From positions 1 to 64,000 of the forward strand of contig NZ_LMQB01000004.1 of the NCBI RefSeq assembly GCF_001424045.1: a DNA stretch of 64,000 bases, written 5' to 3'. The position numbers were made by a program, and so were the translations under genes. Of this stretch, positions 8,130 to 15,676 are shown piece by piece. The notes under the pieces are model-generated. The model was not told the origin of the DNA. It saw only the letters and a list, made by a program, of their open reading frames with translations, and made no database searches. This DNA is from Rhizobium sp. Leaf371. Its GTDB lineage: Bacteria > Pseudomonadota > Alphaproteobacteria > Rhizobiales > Rhizobiaceae. Each line of letters opens with the position of its first letter. Position 1 is the stretch's first letter.

Positions 8130-8475
8130 GATTTGGGAGTAGATCTCGTCCCGCAGACGCGGTTCACCACGGGCAACACAATGGCGCCCTGTGTAGTCAT
8201 CGGTGATTGGTTGACCGATCTGATCGGAATCTCACATCGACTTAGCGCTTTTATTCTGTATGGCGCTGCGTTACCGAACTCGACGATCATGGAATACCGT
8301 GTCGTTAAGTGCGTCCGGCGCTCGGTTTGTATATCCATGGTAAAGGACATTCATGAATAATCAGCGAGATGGAAGATTAGCAGTCTGCGGGTCGCGGGTT
8401 CGTATCTGTTCAAGGCGAGGAGTAACAGAACGATCGTCTCTCCAGGCCGCCATCCACGACTGCTGCATGTCCCGT
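8130..8475. other. Intergenic stretch with one T-arm-like repeat
   Basis: About 350 bases with no supported gene. Only the T-arm-like copy 3 stands out. Short open frames on both strands lack ribosome sites and recognisable homology. Confidence 0.4.
8397..8418 (+). repeat. T-arm-like dispersed repeat, copy 3
   Basis: GGTTCGTATC followed by TGTTCAAGGCGA, preceded by CTGCGGGTCGCG, the flank shared with copy 2. It lies between the SDR module and the pirin/isochorismatase module. Confidence 0.65.
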
Positions 8476-9225
8476 TCAACCGACGCGTTTTTGGTTCCCA
8501 CTGAACATGCCGCCATGAAATACCTCGGCTTTAGGGTCGAACGCGAACAGGACGACATCTGAACCCGCTCTGGCAGTGAGCTGATGATCCAACGAGCGCG
8601 TAAACGCGCTTTCGCCAGTTGTGATCGTGACATCGCCGAAATCTATCGCCCCGTCGAAGACATAGAGCAAAAAAGCCGTCCGGGGATCGGCCGCGGCGGG
8701 CAGGCTCAGCTGGGTGCCCTTCGAAACGCGCGCATCAAACACCTGGATGTCAGACCGCACGGTCAGCGGCGCCTGCTTTGGCCCGGCAATCAATCGCCAC
8801 TCGTTTTCACTGCTCGCATCAATGAAATCATGAAACTGCACCATCGGCTCAAGATCGCGAGCGTTCGGCCGCAGGAAGATCTGCAGCGCTCGAACCGGAC
8901 TGTTGCCAAGCATCAGCTCTTCGTGCTGGAAGGTGTGGCCGGCATTCATCATCATGAAGTGCGTCTTGTCGAGTGTCTTCCCGTTTCCGACCGTATCGCG
9001 GTGAAGCATCTCGCCGCCGCGTATATAGGTCAGGATCTCGTCGTCCTTGTGGGGGTGCATGCCGATGAGGTGACCGGGTTGCACTTGGGCGCGATCGATC
9101 CTGCCGATGGGACCGATCCCGCTATCATCGGCCGTTAGGGAGAGGCCCGGATACAGGATTTCGACGCCGAAACCTTGGACGAAGTTACCGCGCATGCGGC
9201 CGGCGGGGATTTTGGTGATCGTCAT
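8476..9225 (-). CDS. Pirin family protein
   Basis: 249 residues, bicupin pirin/quercetin 2,3-dioxygenase-like. The N-terminal cupin metal site is present: HPHKDDEILTYIRGGEMLHRD matches the pirin HPHRGFETVTYLLxGEMEHRD pattern, with two His and a later His as metal ligands. The start at 9225 is chosen for the AAGGA site upstream; a longer frame to 9297 would reach the next stop. It lies 71 bases after the isochorismatase-like gene in the same direction, probably one operon. Bacterial pirins can act as quercetinases or redox sensors; the role here is not resolved. Confidence 0.85.
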   Translation of the reverse strand: MTITKIPAGRMRGNFVQGFGVEILYPGLSLTADDSGIGPIGRIDRAQVQPGHLIGMHPHKDDEILTYIRGGEMLHRDTVGNGKTLDKTHFMMMNAGHTFQHEELMLGNSPVRALQIFLRPNARDLEPMVQFHDFIDASSENEWRLIAGPKQAPLTVRSDIQVFDARVSKGTQLSLPAAADPRTAFLLYVFDGAIDFGDVTITTGESAFTRSLDHQLTARAGSDVVLFAFDPKAEVFHGGMFSGNQKRVG

Positions 9226-9296
9226 TGGAGTTTTTCCTTCCGTTTCGGGCGCGGACGATTGTCGCCCGCGCCGATGAACACAATATCGTTCCGACA

Positions 9297-9872
9297 TCAG
9301 TGATAGTTCAGGATGCCGACAAGCTTCTGACCAAGCGGGCTCGTCCAGTCGACGGCAAGTTCGGAGATGATCTGATCGACGGTGGTGATGATGGCTCCGG
9401 CCTTTTCCATGCGACGGAGAGCAAGGTCGTCGCCGTACTTGGTGTAGGAGGCGGAAGCATCAGCCGAGACCTGAACCTCGTAGCCTTCGTCGAGCATCTG
9501 CAGGACCGGGAAGGTGACGCAGATTTCCGTTGTCACGCCGGCGACGAACAGCTTCTTGCGGCCGGTCGCCTTGACCGCCTGGTTGAAGCCGTCGTGGTGC
9601 ATTGCGTTGACGATGCCGGGGCGCTTGATACGGGCGTCAAAGGCTTCGGGCAGGATTTCCTTGAGTTCCGGAAGCAGCGGTCCCTGGATCTGGTCTTCCA
9701 TGCTGGATGTTAGGATGGTCGGGATGTTGGCGGCCTTAGCGATGCGGGCGAGCTTCAGCGCGTTCTGCTTGACCAGGTTGATATCGTGCGAGTGGGTCCA
9801 GGCCATCGTGCCGATCTGATGGTCGATCAGCAGCATGGCGGAATTTTCGGGGGTGAATACTTGGCTGTGCAT
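9297..9872 (-). CDS. Isochorismatase-like cysteine hydrolase (YcaC-type)
   Basis: 191 residues. Asp17 (MLLIDHQIG) and the nucleophile Cys118 (AGVTTEICVTFPVLQML) of the isochorismatase-like family are present. The spacing and the KRPGIVNAMHH segment resemble YcaC-like hydrolases. These enzymes cleave amides or related bonds; YcaC itself has no agreed substrate. It is first in an operon with the pirin gene and is divergent from the LysR at 10013, which likely regulates it. Confidence 0.87.
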   Translation of the reverse strand: MHSQVFTPENSAMLLIDHQIGTMAWTHSHDINLVKQNALKLARIAKAANIPTILTSSMEDQIQGPLLPELKEILPEAFDARIKRPGIVNAMHHDGFNQAVKATGRKKLFVAGVTTEICVTFPVLQMLDEGYEVQVSADASASYTKYGDDLALRRMEKAGAIITTVDQIISELAVDWTSPLGQKLVGILNYH

Positions 9873-10012
9873 TGTCGTGTTCCTTTTCCTTGTCGGCGGC
9901 GGGTTGATGAAGTTCGTTTCGATCCGCTCGATGACTGGAATTTAGCGTTGCGATTGTTGGCACGGTAGCTCTATGCTTTGCCACTCTGTAGAACGTAAAA
10001 TGGAACGCAAGA

Positions 10013-10903
10013 ATGATCAGCTTCGAGGACATGCAAACCTTCGTTGAGGTTGCAGACGGCGGTGGGATCACGGTCGCTGCGCGGCGTCTCGGACTGCCAA
10101 AGTCGATCGTTAGCCGGCGGCTCGTCCGACTCGAAAGCGAGCTCAACGTTCAGCTTCTAGCACGCACGACTAGAGGTGCATCCCTCACCGAAGCTGGTGT
10201 CTCCTTCCGCGAACACGCCGCCCGTATGTGCCTGGAGATGGACGTCGCCCGTGAAGAGATACTGCCGACCGGAGAGCTGCGTGGCCGATTGCGCGTAGCG
10301 GTTCCTTCATCCTTCGGTCCCGGACACTTCGCGCCGGCGCTGGCCAAGCTTGCCCGCCTCCACCCGCTTCTGCAGCTTCACGCGCACTACAGCGACCGGT
10401 ACGTTGATCTGGTGGCGGAAGGGTTCGATTGCGGGATACGGGTCGGCTACCTGCAGGACTCGAACCTGACGGCGCGTAAGATCGGCGCATTTGCGGCGGG
10501 GTTGTTCGCTAATCCCGACTACCTGCGTGCCCACGGCGTGCCGAAGAAGCCCTCGGACCTGCTTGAACACCAGGCCATCCTTCAAGGGACCGAAAGCTGG
10601 AAGGTATCGGATGGTAGCCGGACGGTCGTCGTGAACGGGCAGGGAAGGTTCAAGGCGGATAGCGCCGTGGGTATCGCCGAAGGGACAGCAGCCGGGCTCG
10701 GGGTTGCTGCGTTGCCAGTGGTAATCGCGCAAAGCTACGTGACTGCGGGCACGTTGGTGCCGATCATGGCGGAATACAGCCTGCCGGAGATCGGCGTATA
10801 CATCGTGCGACCGCCGGGATCACACGTCTCGCGTAAGGTCAGAGTGCTGATCGATTTCTTTGTAGAGCGCTTCTCGGCGAGCGCCAGACGAGACGCGACC
10901 TAG
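10013..10903 (+). CDS. LysR family transcriptional regulator
   Basis: 296 residues. HTH at residues 1-60 (EDMQTFVEVADGGGITVAARRLGLPKSIVSRRLVRLESELNVQLLARTTRGASLT) followed by an effector-binding domain ending in FFVERFSASARRD. It is divergent from the isochorismatase-pirin operon across a 140-base promoter region and is the natural candidate for its activator. Its stop overlaps the convergent HxlR gene by four bases. Confidence 0.9.
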   Translation: MISFEDMQTFVEVADGGGITVAARRLGLPKSIVSRRLVRLESELNVQLLARTTRGASLTEAGVSFREHAARMCLEMDVAREEILPTGELRGRLRVAVPSSFGPGHFAPALAKLARLHPLLQLHAHYSDRYVDLVAEGFDCGIRVGYLQDSNLTARKIGAFAAGLFANPDYLRAHGVPKKPSDLLEHQAILQGTESWKVSDGSRTVVVNGQGRFKADSAVGIAEGTAAGLGVAALPVVIAQSYVTAGTLVPIMAEYSLPEIGVYIVRPPGSHVSRKVRVLIDFFVERFSASARRDAT

Positions 10904-11229
10904 CGCTGCGCCTCGCTCCTCCGCTCCTCAAACGCGACACCCCAGTCTCGCATGGCGATCAACACAGGCGCGAGTGTCTGGCCGAACGGTGTGAGCGAAT
11001 ACTCCACGCGCGGCGGGACTTCAGCGAAAACTTCGCGGTCGACAATTCCGTCAGCTTCAAGCTCCCGGAGCTGCATCGTCAACGATCGCTGGCTTGGATC
11101 GCCGACTAGGCGGCGCAGCTCGCCAAACCGGCGTGGCCCGTCCAGCAGCCGGTAAATGATCATGGGCTTCCACTTGCCGCCGGTGACATCGACGGTGGTC
11201 TCGACGGGACACTTCTGGCCAAGGCTCAT
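10900..11229 (-). CDS. HxlR family transcriptional regulator
   Basis: 109 residues. It carries the HxlR winged-helix signature: GQKCPVETTVDVTGGKWKPMIIYRLLDGPRRFGELRRLVGDPSQRSLTMQLRELEADGIVDREVF. A conserved cysteine (Cys7) lies in the N-terminal CPVE motif, the residue that senses electrophiles or aldehydes in several HxlR proteins. The ATG at 11229 with GGAG upstream is preferred to the TTG four codons earlier. It is divergent from the MDR oxidoreductase at 11336, with an inverted repeat between them. Confidence 0.88.
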   Translation of the reverse strand: MSLGQKCPVETTVDVTGGKWKPMIIYRLLDGPRRFGELRRLVGDPSQRSLTMQLRELEADGIVDREVFAEVPPRVEYSLTPFGQTLAPVLIAMRDWGVAFEERRSEAQR

Positions 11230-11261
11230 CCTGGTCTCCAATGGTGTACTTTGTATCCCTA

Positions 11262-11280
11262 TAGGCAGAACTGTTGCCTA
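11262..11280. promoter_or_regulatory. Probable HxlR operator
   Basis: TAGGCA, seven bases, TGCCTA: a perfect inverted repeat midway between hxlR-like and the divergent MDR gene. Confidence 0.5.
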
Positions 11281-11335
11281 CTTGCAAGATCGCCTGTGCC
11301 CAGCCTAGTTGGAGCGAGTTGACTTGAGGTGTGTC

Positions 11336-12322
11336 ATGCGCGCTGCGTTTTACAAGAAACAAGGAGCTGCGAGAGAGGTACTTGTTGTCGCCGACTTGCC
11401 CGATCTACAGCCCCGCGCCGGCGAGGTCAGGGTGAGGGTAGCTGCCTCGGGTATCAATCCTTCCGACATCAAGACGAGAATCGGCTTCGGCGGCAAGGCC
11501 ATGCCATTCGGACGGATCGTGCCACATCAGGACGGCGCGGGCGTGATCGACGCCGTCGGCCCCGGAGTTGCTTATACGCGGATCGGCGAGAGGGTCTGGA
11601 TCTACATGGCGCAATGGGGCCGTGCGTTTGGGACTGCGGCAGAATACGTCGTCGTGCCGTCGGCGCAGGCCGTCAGGCTGGCCGACAACGTGTCCCTTGA
11701 GATCGGAGCATCGCTCGGCGTTCCCGCGATGACGGCGCATCGCGGCCTGTTTGCCGACGGTGACCTCCGCGGCAAACGCGTTCTGGTGCAGGGTGGCGCC
11801 GGCGCGGTCGGCAACGCGGCGATCCTGCTTGCGAAATGGGCGGGGGCGTGGGTGGCGGCGACGGTGAGCCGCGAGGTGCAGGCAGAGGTGGCGCGAGCGG
11901 CTGGGGCCGATCTTGTGCTCAACCGGCACGAGGAGGACGTCCCGCATGCCATACGATCGGCGACGGGCGGCCACGGCGTCGATCGTATCGTGGATGTCGA
12001 TATCTCCGCCAATATCGAAGTGGCAATCTTGTGTCTCGCCCGCGACGGCATCGTCTCGGCCTATTCGACGGAAACACCGGAGGCTAAGCTTACAATACCG
12101 TTTTTCCCGGCACTGCTGGGAGGCTTCTCTTTCCGTTTCGTCTACGTGTACACCATGCCGGAGGCTGCGATGCGTCGGGCAACCGAGGAGATTTCGGCCT
12201 GCGCCGCGTCGGGGGCATACGTTCCGCAGATCGCGAAAACATATGCCCTTGATGCAGTGGCCGATGCACACGAGTTCCAGGAGAGCGGCAAGGCTGTCGG
12301 CAAGATTCTGGTCCGCTTGTGA
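11336..12322 (+). CDS. MDR family NADPH:quinone reductase-like oxidoreductase
   Basis: 328 residues starting MRAAFYKKQGAAREVL. GroES-like N-terminal domain, then a Rossmann domain with VLVQGGAGAVGNAAILLAKWAGA. The zinc ligands of alcohol dehydrogenases are absent. The start at 11336 is chosen for GAGGT six bases upstream. Enzymes of this type reduce quinones or enals with NADPH. The divergent HxlR regulator probably controls it in response to such an electrophile. Confidence 0.86.
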   Translation: MRAAFYKKQGAAREVLVVADLPDLQPRAGEVRVRVAASGINPSDIKTRIGFGGKAMPFGRIVPHQDGAGVIDAVGPGVAYTRIGERVWIYMAQWGRAFGTAAEYVVVPSAQAVRLADNVSLEIGASLGVPAMTAHRGLFADGDLRGKRVLVQGGAGAVGNAAILLAKWAGAWVAATVSREVQAEVARAAGADLVLNRHEEDVPHAIRSATGGHGVDRIVDVDISANIEVAILCLARDGIVSAYSTETPEAKLTIPFFPALLGGFSFRFVYVYTMPEAAMRRATEEISACAASGAYVPQIAKTYALDAVADAHEFQESGKAVGKILVRL

Positions 12323-12325
12323 AGC

Positions 12326-12361
12326 GCGTGACGCGCGAAATTCACGCTCCCCGCGTCACGC
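12326..12361. terminator. Hairpin between convergent MDR and ALDH genes
   Basis: GCGTGACGCG and CGCGTCACGC form a perfect 10-bp stem around a 16-base loop in the 45 bases between the two convergent stop codons. No clear T-run on either side, so it may be a bidirectional terminator or mRNA end stabiliser. Confidence 0.5.
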
Positions 12362-12367
12362 CTATGA

Positions 12368-13783
12368 TCACGCGATGATAGCCTTTGGTTCCATAAACGC
12401 GTCGAGGCCGAACACGCCGTATTCACGACCGATTCCTGACTGCTTGAAGCCGCCAAAGGGCGCGAGGGGCTCGTGGGGCGCCCCGTTTATGACAACGCGA
12501 CCGCTGTCCAGTCGATCCGCAAGCCGCTGCATGCGCGCGGCGTCGGTGCCATGCAGATAGGCCTGGAGGCCGTATGGGGTGTCGTTTGCGATGGACAAGG
12601 CTTCGTCCTCGTCGCCATAGGCGATGACCGACAGGACCGGACCGAAGATCTCCTCGCGCGCGATCCTCATCTGGTTGTCCACGCCGAAAAAGATCGTCGG
12701 CTTCGTAAACCAGCCGCGATCCAGACCAGCGGGGCGGCCTGGTCCACCCGTCAGAAGACGAGCGCCTTCCTGCGTTCCCAGCTCGATGTAGGACTGGACT
12801 CGGTCGTACTGCTTGCGGCTCACCATTGGTCCGATCATCGCGTCCGGATCGCTAGGCGCTCCCACCTTGAATGTTTCGATCTCCTTCTTCAGCCTGACCA
12901 GGACGTCGTCGAGCCGATGGTTCGGAACCAGAATGCGGGTACCGGCAATGCAGGCCTGGCCACTATTGATGAAGCCCATCCGCAAGACGCCGGCAATGAC
13001 AACATCTAGATCGGCGTCATCGAGAATGATGTTCGGACCCTTGCCGCCAAGCTCCAGCGTAACACGTTTGAAGGTATCCGCCGCGTTGCGCAGGATTTCC
13101 CGGCCGACTGCGGTTGAGCCCGTGAAGGTCACTTTTGCGATATCGGGATGCCGGCTGAGTTCCGCGCCGACGACATTGCCATAGCCATTGATGATGTTGA
13201 ACACGCCCTTTGGCAGGCCGGCGTCATGTAGGCACTCGGTCAGGATCTGCGTCTGGATCGCGCTCATCTCGCTTGGCTTTATGACGATGGTCGAACCAGC
13301 GGCGATGGCGGTTGCGAGCTTCGAGGTGATGAAGCCGATATTGCTGTTCCAGGGGGTGATTGCCGCGGCGACACCAGACGGCTGCATGACGACGCGGGCC
13401 TGGCCCATTTGGCGCTCAAATTCGTAGTCCTCCAGAACGGACGCCATGGTAAGAAAGCTCGAAGCAGCGTGGGGGATGGCGAACCGTGTGAAGGTCTGCG
13501 GAGCGCCGTATTCGAGCGCCATCGCTTCGGTAAGATCTGAGACGCGCGCGGCGACTGCGGCGTTCAATCGCTGAAGCATGTCGATGCGCTCGGCCTTCGA
13601 CGTGCGTGAGAATGCTGGGAAGGCGCGTTTTGCCGCGGCGATGGCTTCTTGTGCGTCTTCTACGCCGGCAAGCCGGACCGTGCCGATCTTCTCTTCCGTG
13701 GACGGATTATGGAGATCGGCCATCTCGGCGCCCTTCGGCGTAACGAACTGACCCTCGATATAGATCTTGTCGATGTTGCGCAT
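12368..13783 (-). CDS. NAD(P)-dependent aldehyde dehydrogenase
   Basis: 471 residues. Active-site residues are intact: Asn146 (TPWNSNIG), Glu244 (LELGGKGP) and Cys278 (NSGQACIAGTR). Cofactor loop IVIKPSEMS. It oxidises an aldehyde to the acid. The start at 13783 is chosen for AGGAG seven bases upstream. It is divergent from a LysR gene, with repeated CCTGATAA elements between. Substrate unknown; the 'sorbosone/betaine aldehyde-like' general ALDH group is the closest description. Confidence 0.92.
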   Translation of the reverse strand: MRNIDKIYIEGQFVTPKGAEMADLHNPSTEEKIGTVRLAGVEDAQEAIAAAKRAFPAFSRTSKAERIDMLQRLNAAVAARVSDLTEAMALEYGAPQTFTRFAIPHAASSFLTMASVLEDYEFERQMGQARVVMQPSGVAAAITPWNSNIGFITSKLATAIAAGSTIVIKPSEMSAIQTQILTECLHDAGLPKGVFNIINGYGNVVGAELSRHPDIAKVTFTGSTAVGREILRNAADTFKRVTLELGGKGPNIILDDADLDVVIAGVLRMGFINSGQACIAGTRILVPNHRLDDVLVRLKKEIETFKVGAPSDPDAMIGPMVSRKQYDRVQSYIELGTQEGARLLTGGPGRPAGLDRGWFTKPTIFFGVDNQMRIAREEIFGPVLSVIAYGDEDEALSIANDTPYGLQAYLHGTDAARMQRLADRLDSGRVVINGAPHEPLAPFGGFKQSGIGREYGVFGLDAFMEPKAIIA

Positions 13784-13808
13784 TTGAAACTCCTTTTCGA
13801 CTGTCAGG

Positions 13809-13840
13809 CTTATCTGGCATTTCTTTATTGTCCTGATAAG
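13809..13840. promoter_or_regulatory. Inverted repeat in the ALDH/LysR promoter region
   Basis: CTTATC and GATAAG lie 20 bases apart. The right half sits in CCTGATAAGG, which recurs as CCTGATAAAGG around 13859, 20 bases before the LysR start. The pattern suggests a multi-half-site LysR binding region. Confidence 0.45.
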
Positions 13841-13879
13841 GTCGCGAAAAGCGCTCAACCTGATAAAGGATTACGGACA

Positions 13880-14803
13880 ATGATGCGTGGCTCGATCGCC
13901 GAACTCGAGGCAGTCCTTGCGGTGTCTTCCAGAGGCGGGTTTCGGGCCGCGGCCCGCGAGCTTGGGGTCTCGTCGTCGTCGCTCAGCCAGCAGATCGCCG
14001 CGCTGGAGGCACGCATGGGAGTCAGATTGTTCAATCGCTCCACGCGAAGTGTCGTCCTTTCTGCCGCGGGCGAACAGTTCGTGGCGAGCGTCGGTCCGGC
14101 GCTGGAGGCCATTCGCAACGCCGTCGAGCATGTCGACGAGCATCGCGCCGAGGCCACCGGTACCCTGCGCATCAACACGTCGGTGGGTGCGACCCGGATG
14201 ATCCTGACGCCGCTGATCCTTGAATACATGCGTAGAAACCCGCAGATGGCGGTGGAGATTGTCACGGAAGGCGCGCTGGTCGATGTCAATGCCAAGGGTT
14301 TTGACGGGGGGATCAGGATTCGGGAAGCGGTTCCCCCCGACATGGTCATCGTTCCGATCGGCGACAGCGTCCGTCCGGCCATCGTCGGTTCGGTCGAATA
14401 TTTCCGCCAGCATGGAAAGCCGCAGGTCCCGGCAGATCTTCAGAACCACGAGTGCATCCGTGCTCGTATGGCGAGCGGAACACTCTATCGCTGGGAGTTC
14501 GAAAAGCGAGGAGAGAGCTTCACGCTCGACGTTCCTGGCAAGCTCACGCTCGACGACAGCGACCTGATGCTCCGGGCGGCCCGGGACGGAGCCGGACTTT
14601 CCTATCTGAATGAATGGCAGGTATCAGAGGACGTCGCGGCTGGAAGGCTGGAGCAGGTTCTTGCCGACTGGACCCCGCCCTATCCGGGGCTCTGCCTTTA
14701 TTATCCCGGACGACGAAATATCCCCGCCAAATTGCGGCGGTTCGTCGACCTCATCAGGGAGGTTCGACACGGCAGCCCCGTTGAGAGCCCGTCTCAGGAC
14801 TGA
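13880..14803 (+). CDS. LysR family transcriptional regulator
   Basis: 307 residues. HTH at residues 5-65 (IAELEAVLAVSSRGGFRAAARELGVSSSSLSQQIAALEARMGVRLFNRSTRSVVLS). The effector domain ends with WTPPYPGLCLYYPGRRNIPAKLRRFVDLI, the same subgroup as the LysR at 5936. The start at 13880 is the first ATG that leaves the normal LysR N-terminus; the frame is open much further upstream but through the promoter. It probably regulates the divergent ALDH gene. Confidence 0.9.
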   Translation: MMRGSIAELEAVLAVSSRGGFRAAARELGVSSSSLSQQIAALEARMGVRLFNRSTRSVVLSAAGEQFVASVGPALEAIRNAVEHVDEHRAEATGTLRINTSVGATRMILTPLILEYMRRNPQMAVEIVTEGALVDVNAKGFDGGIRIREAVPPDMVIVPIGDSVRPAIVGSVEYFRQHGKPQVPADLQNHECIRARMASGTLYRWEFEKRGESFTLDVPGKLTLDDSDLMLRAARDGAGLSYLNEWQVSEDVAAGRLEQVLADWTPPYPGLCLYYPGRRNIPAKLRRFVDLIREVRHGSPVESPSQD

Positions 14804-15004
14804 GGAATCTCTCGCCAACTCTGCGGTAACCAGTAGGTTTTAGCAGCCCATCCATCGATCCCACCACGCGGATCGGTTCCAAGCACTGTTGCACACAGCG
14901 TAACGGTGCACTGTCAAAGATGAGTATTCAGCACGCTGATCGCCCGTTGCATCCTTTGCGCATCGGATCGGGAACGGACCCGACCTTCAATCAGGAGCGA
15001 TCAC

Positions 15005-15616
15005 ATGAAACTTTATCACCATCCGCTGTCAGGCCACGCACACCGTGCCCGGCTCTTCCTTTCGCTGATCGGGCTTCCGCACGAGCTGGTCGAGGTCGAT
15101 CTGAAGGCTGGCGCTCATAAGCAGCCAGATTTCCTCAAAATGAACCCGTTCGGGCAAGTCCCGGTGCTGGCGGATGGCGATGTCTTCATTTCCGATTCCA
15201 ACGCGATCCTGGTTTACCTCGCCAAGAAGGCTGGTCAGACGGAATGGCTGCCGGAAGACGCAAAAGGCGCGGCTGAGGTCCAGCGCTGGCTTTCGGTTGC
15301 GGCAGGCGAGATCGCTTACGGACCGGCCGCTGCCCGTCTGGTGACGGTCTTCGGCGCCAAGTTCAATCCGGAAGAGGTCATTGGACGCGCGCATACCATT
15401 CTCGGCCGGATCGAGAGCCAGCTGCAAGGGCGGGAATGGCTGGTGGGCAACCGCCCGACGATCGCCGATGTCGCGATCTACAGCTACGTCGCGCGCGCGC
15501 CGGAAGGCAATGTCGATCTGAGCGCCTATCCATCCGTGAATGCTCTGCTACGCCGGGTCGAACAACTTCCAGGCTTCGTCGACTTCGTCAAGACGCCGGT
15601 CGGCCTTGCCGCCTGA
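15005..15616 (+). CDS. Glutathione S-transferase
   Basis: 203 residues. The N-terminal thioredoxin-like domain [25 protein letters not shown] has the conserved NPFGQVPVL cis-proline and [11 protein letters not shown] glutathione-binding elements. The C-terminal helical domain is [20 protein letters not shown]. It conjugates glutathione to electrophiles or reduces peroxides. AGGAG lies upstream. It leads a co-directional run (GST, PNPOx-FNR-ferredoxin fusion, AhpD-like, DUF1348), suggesting joint transcription for detoxification. Confidence 0.92.
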   Translation: MKLYHHPLSGHAHRARLFLSLIGLPHELVEVDLKAGAHKQPDFLKMNPFGQVPVLADGDVFISDSNAILVYLAKKAGQTEWLPEDAKGAAEVQRWLSVAAGEIAYGPAAARLVTVFGAKFNPEEVIGRAHTILGRIESQLQGREWLVGNRPTIADVAIYSYVARAPEGNVDLSAYPSVNALLRRVEQLPGFVDFVKTPVGLAA

Positions 15617-15625
15617 GCTCAGATA

Positions 15626-15649
15626 GGGCGTGCGATACGTCGCGCGCCC
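15626..15649 (+). terminator. Hairpin between GST and the fusion oxidoreductase
   Basis: GGGCGTGCG / CGCGCGCCC with a six-base loop (one G-T pair) directly after the GST stop codon, 28 bases before the next start. It may attenuate transcription between the two genes or be a processing/stability hairpin. Confidence 0.45.
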
Positions 15650-15676
15650 TTGGCCTCTTTCCCCTGGAGAACGCAG

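Noticed and set aside
9957-9980. Sigma-54-like TGGCACG upstream of the LysR at 10013
   Set aside because: No TTGC element at the required distance; GG-N10-GC spacing fails.
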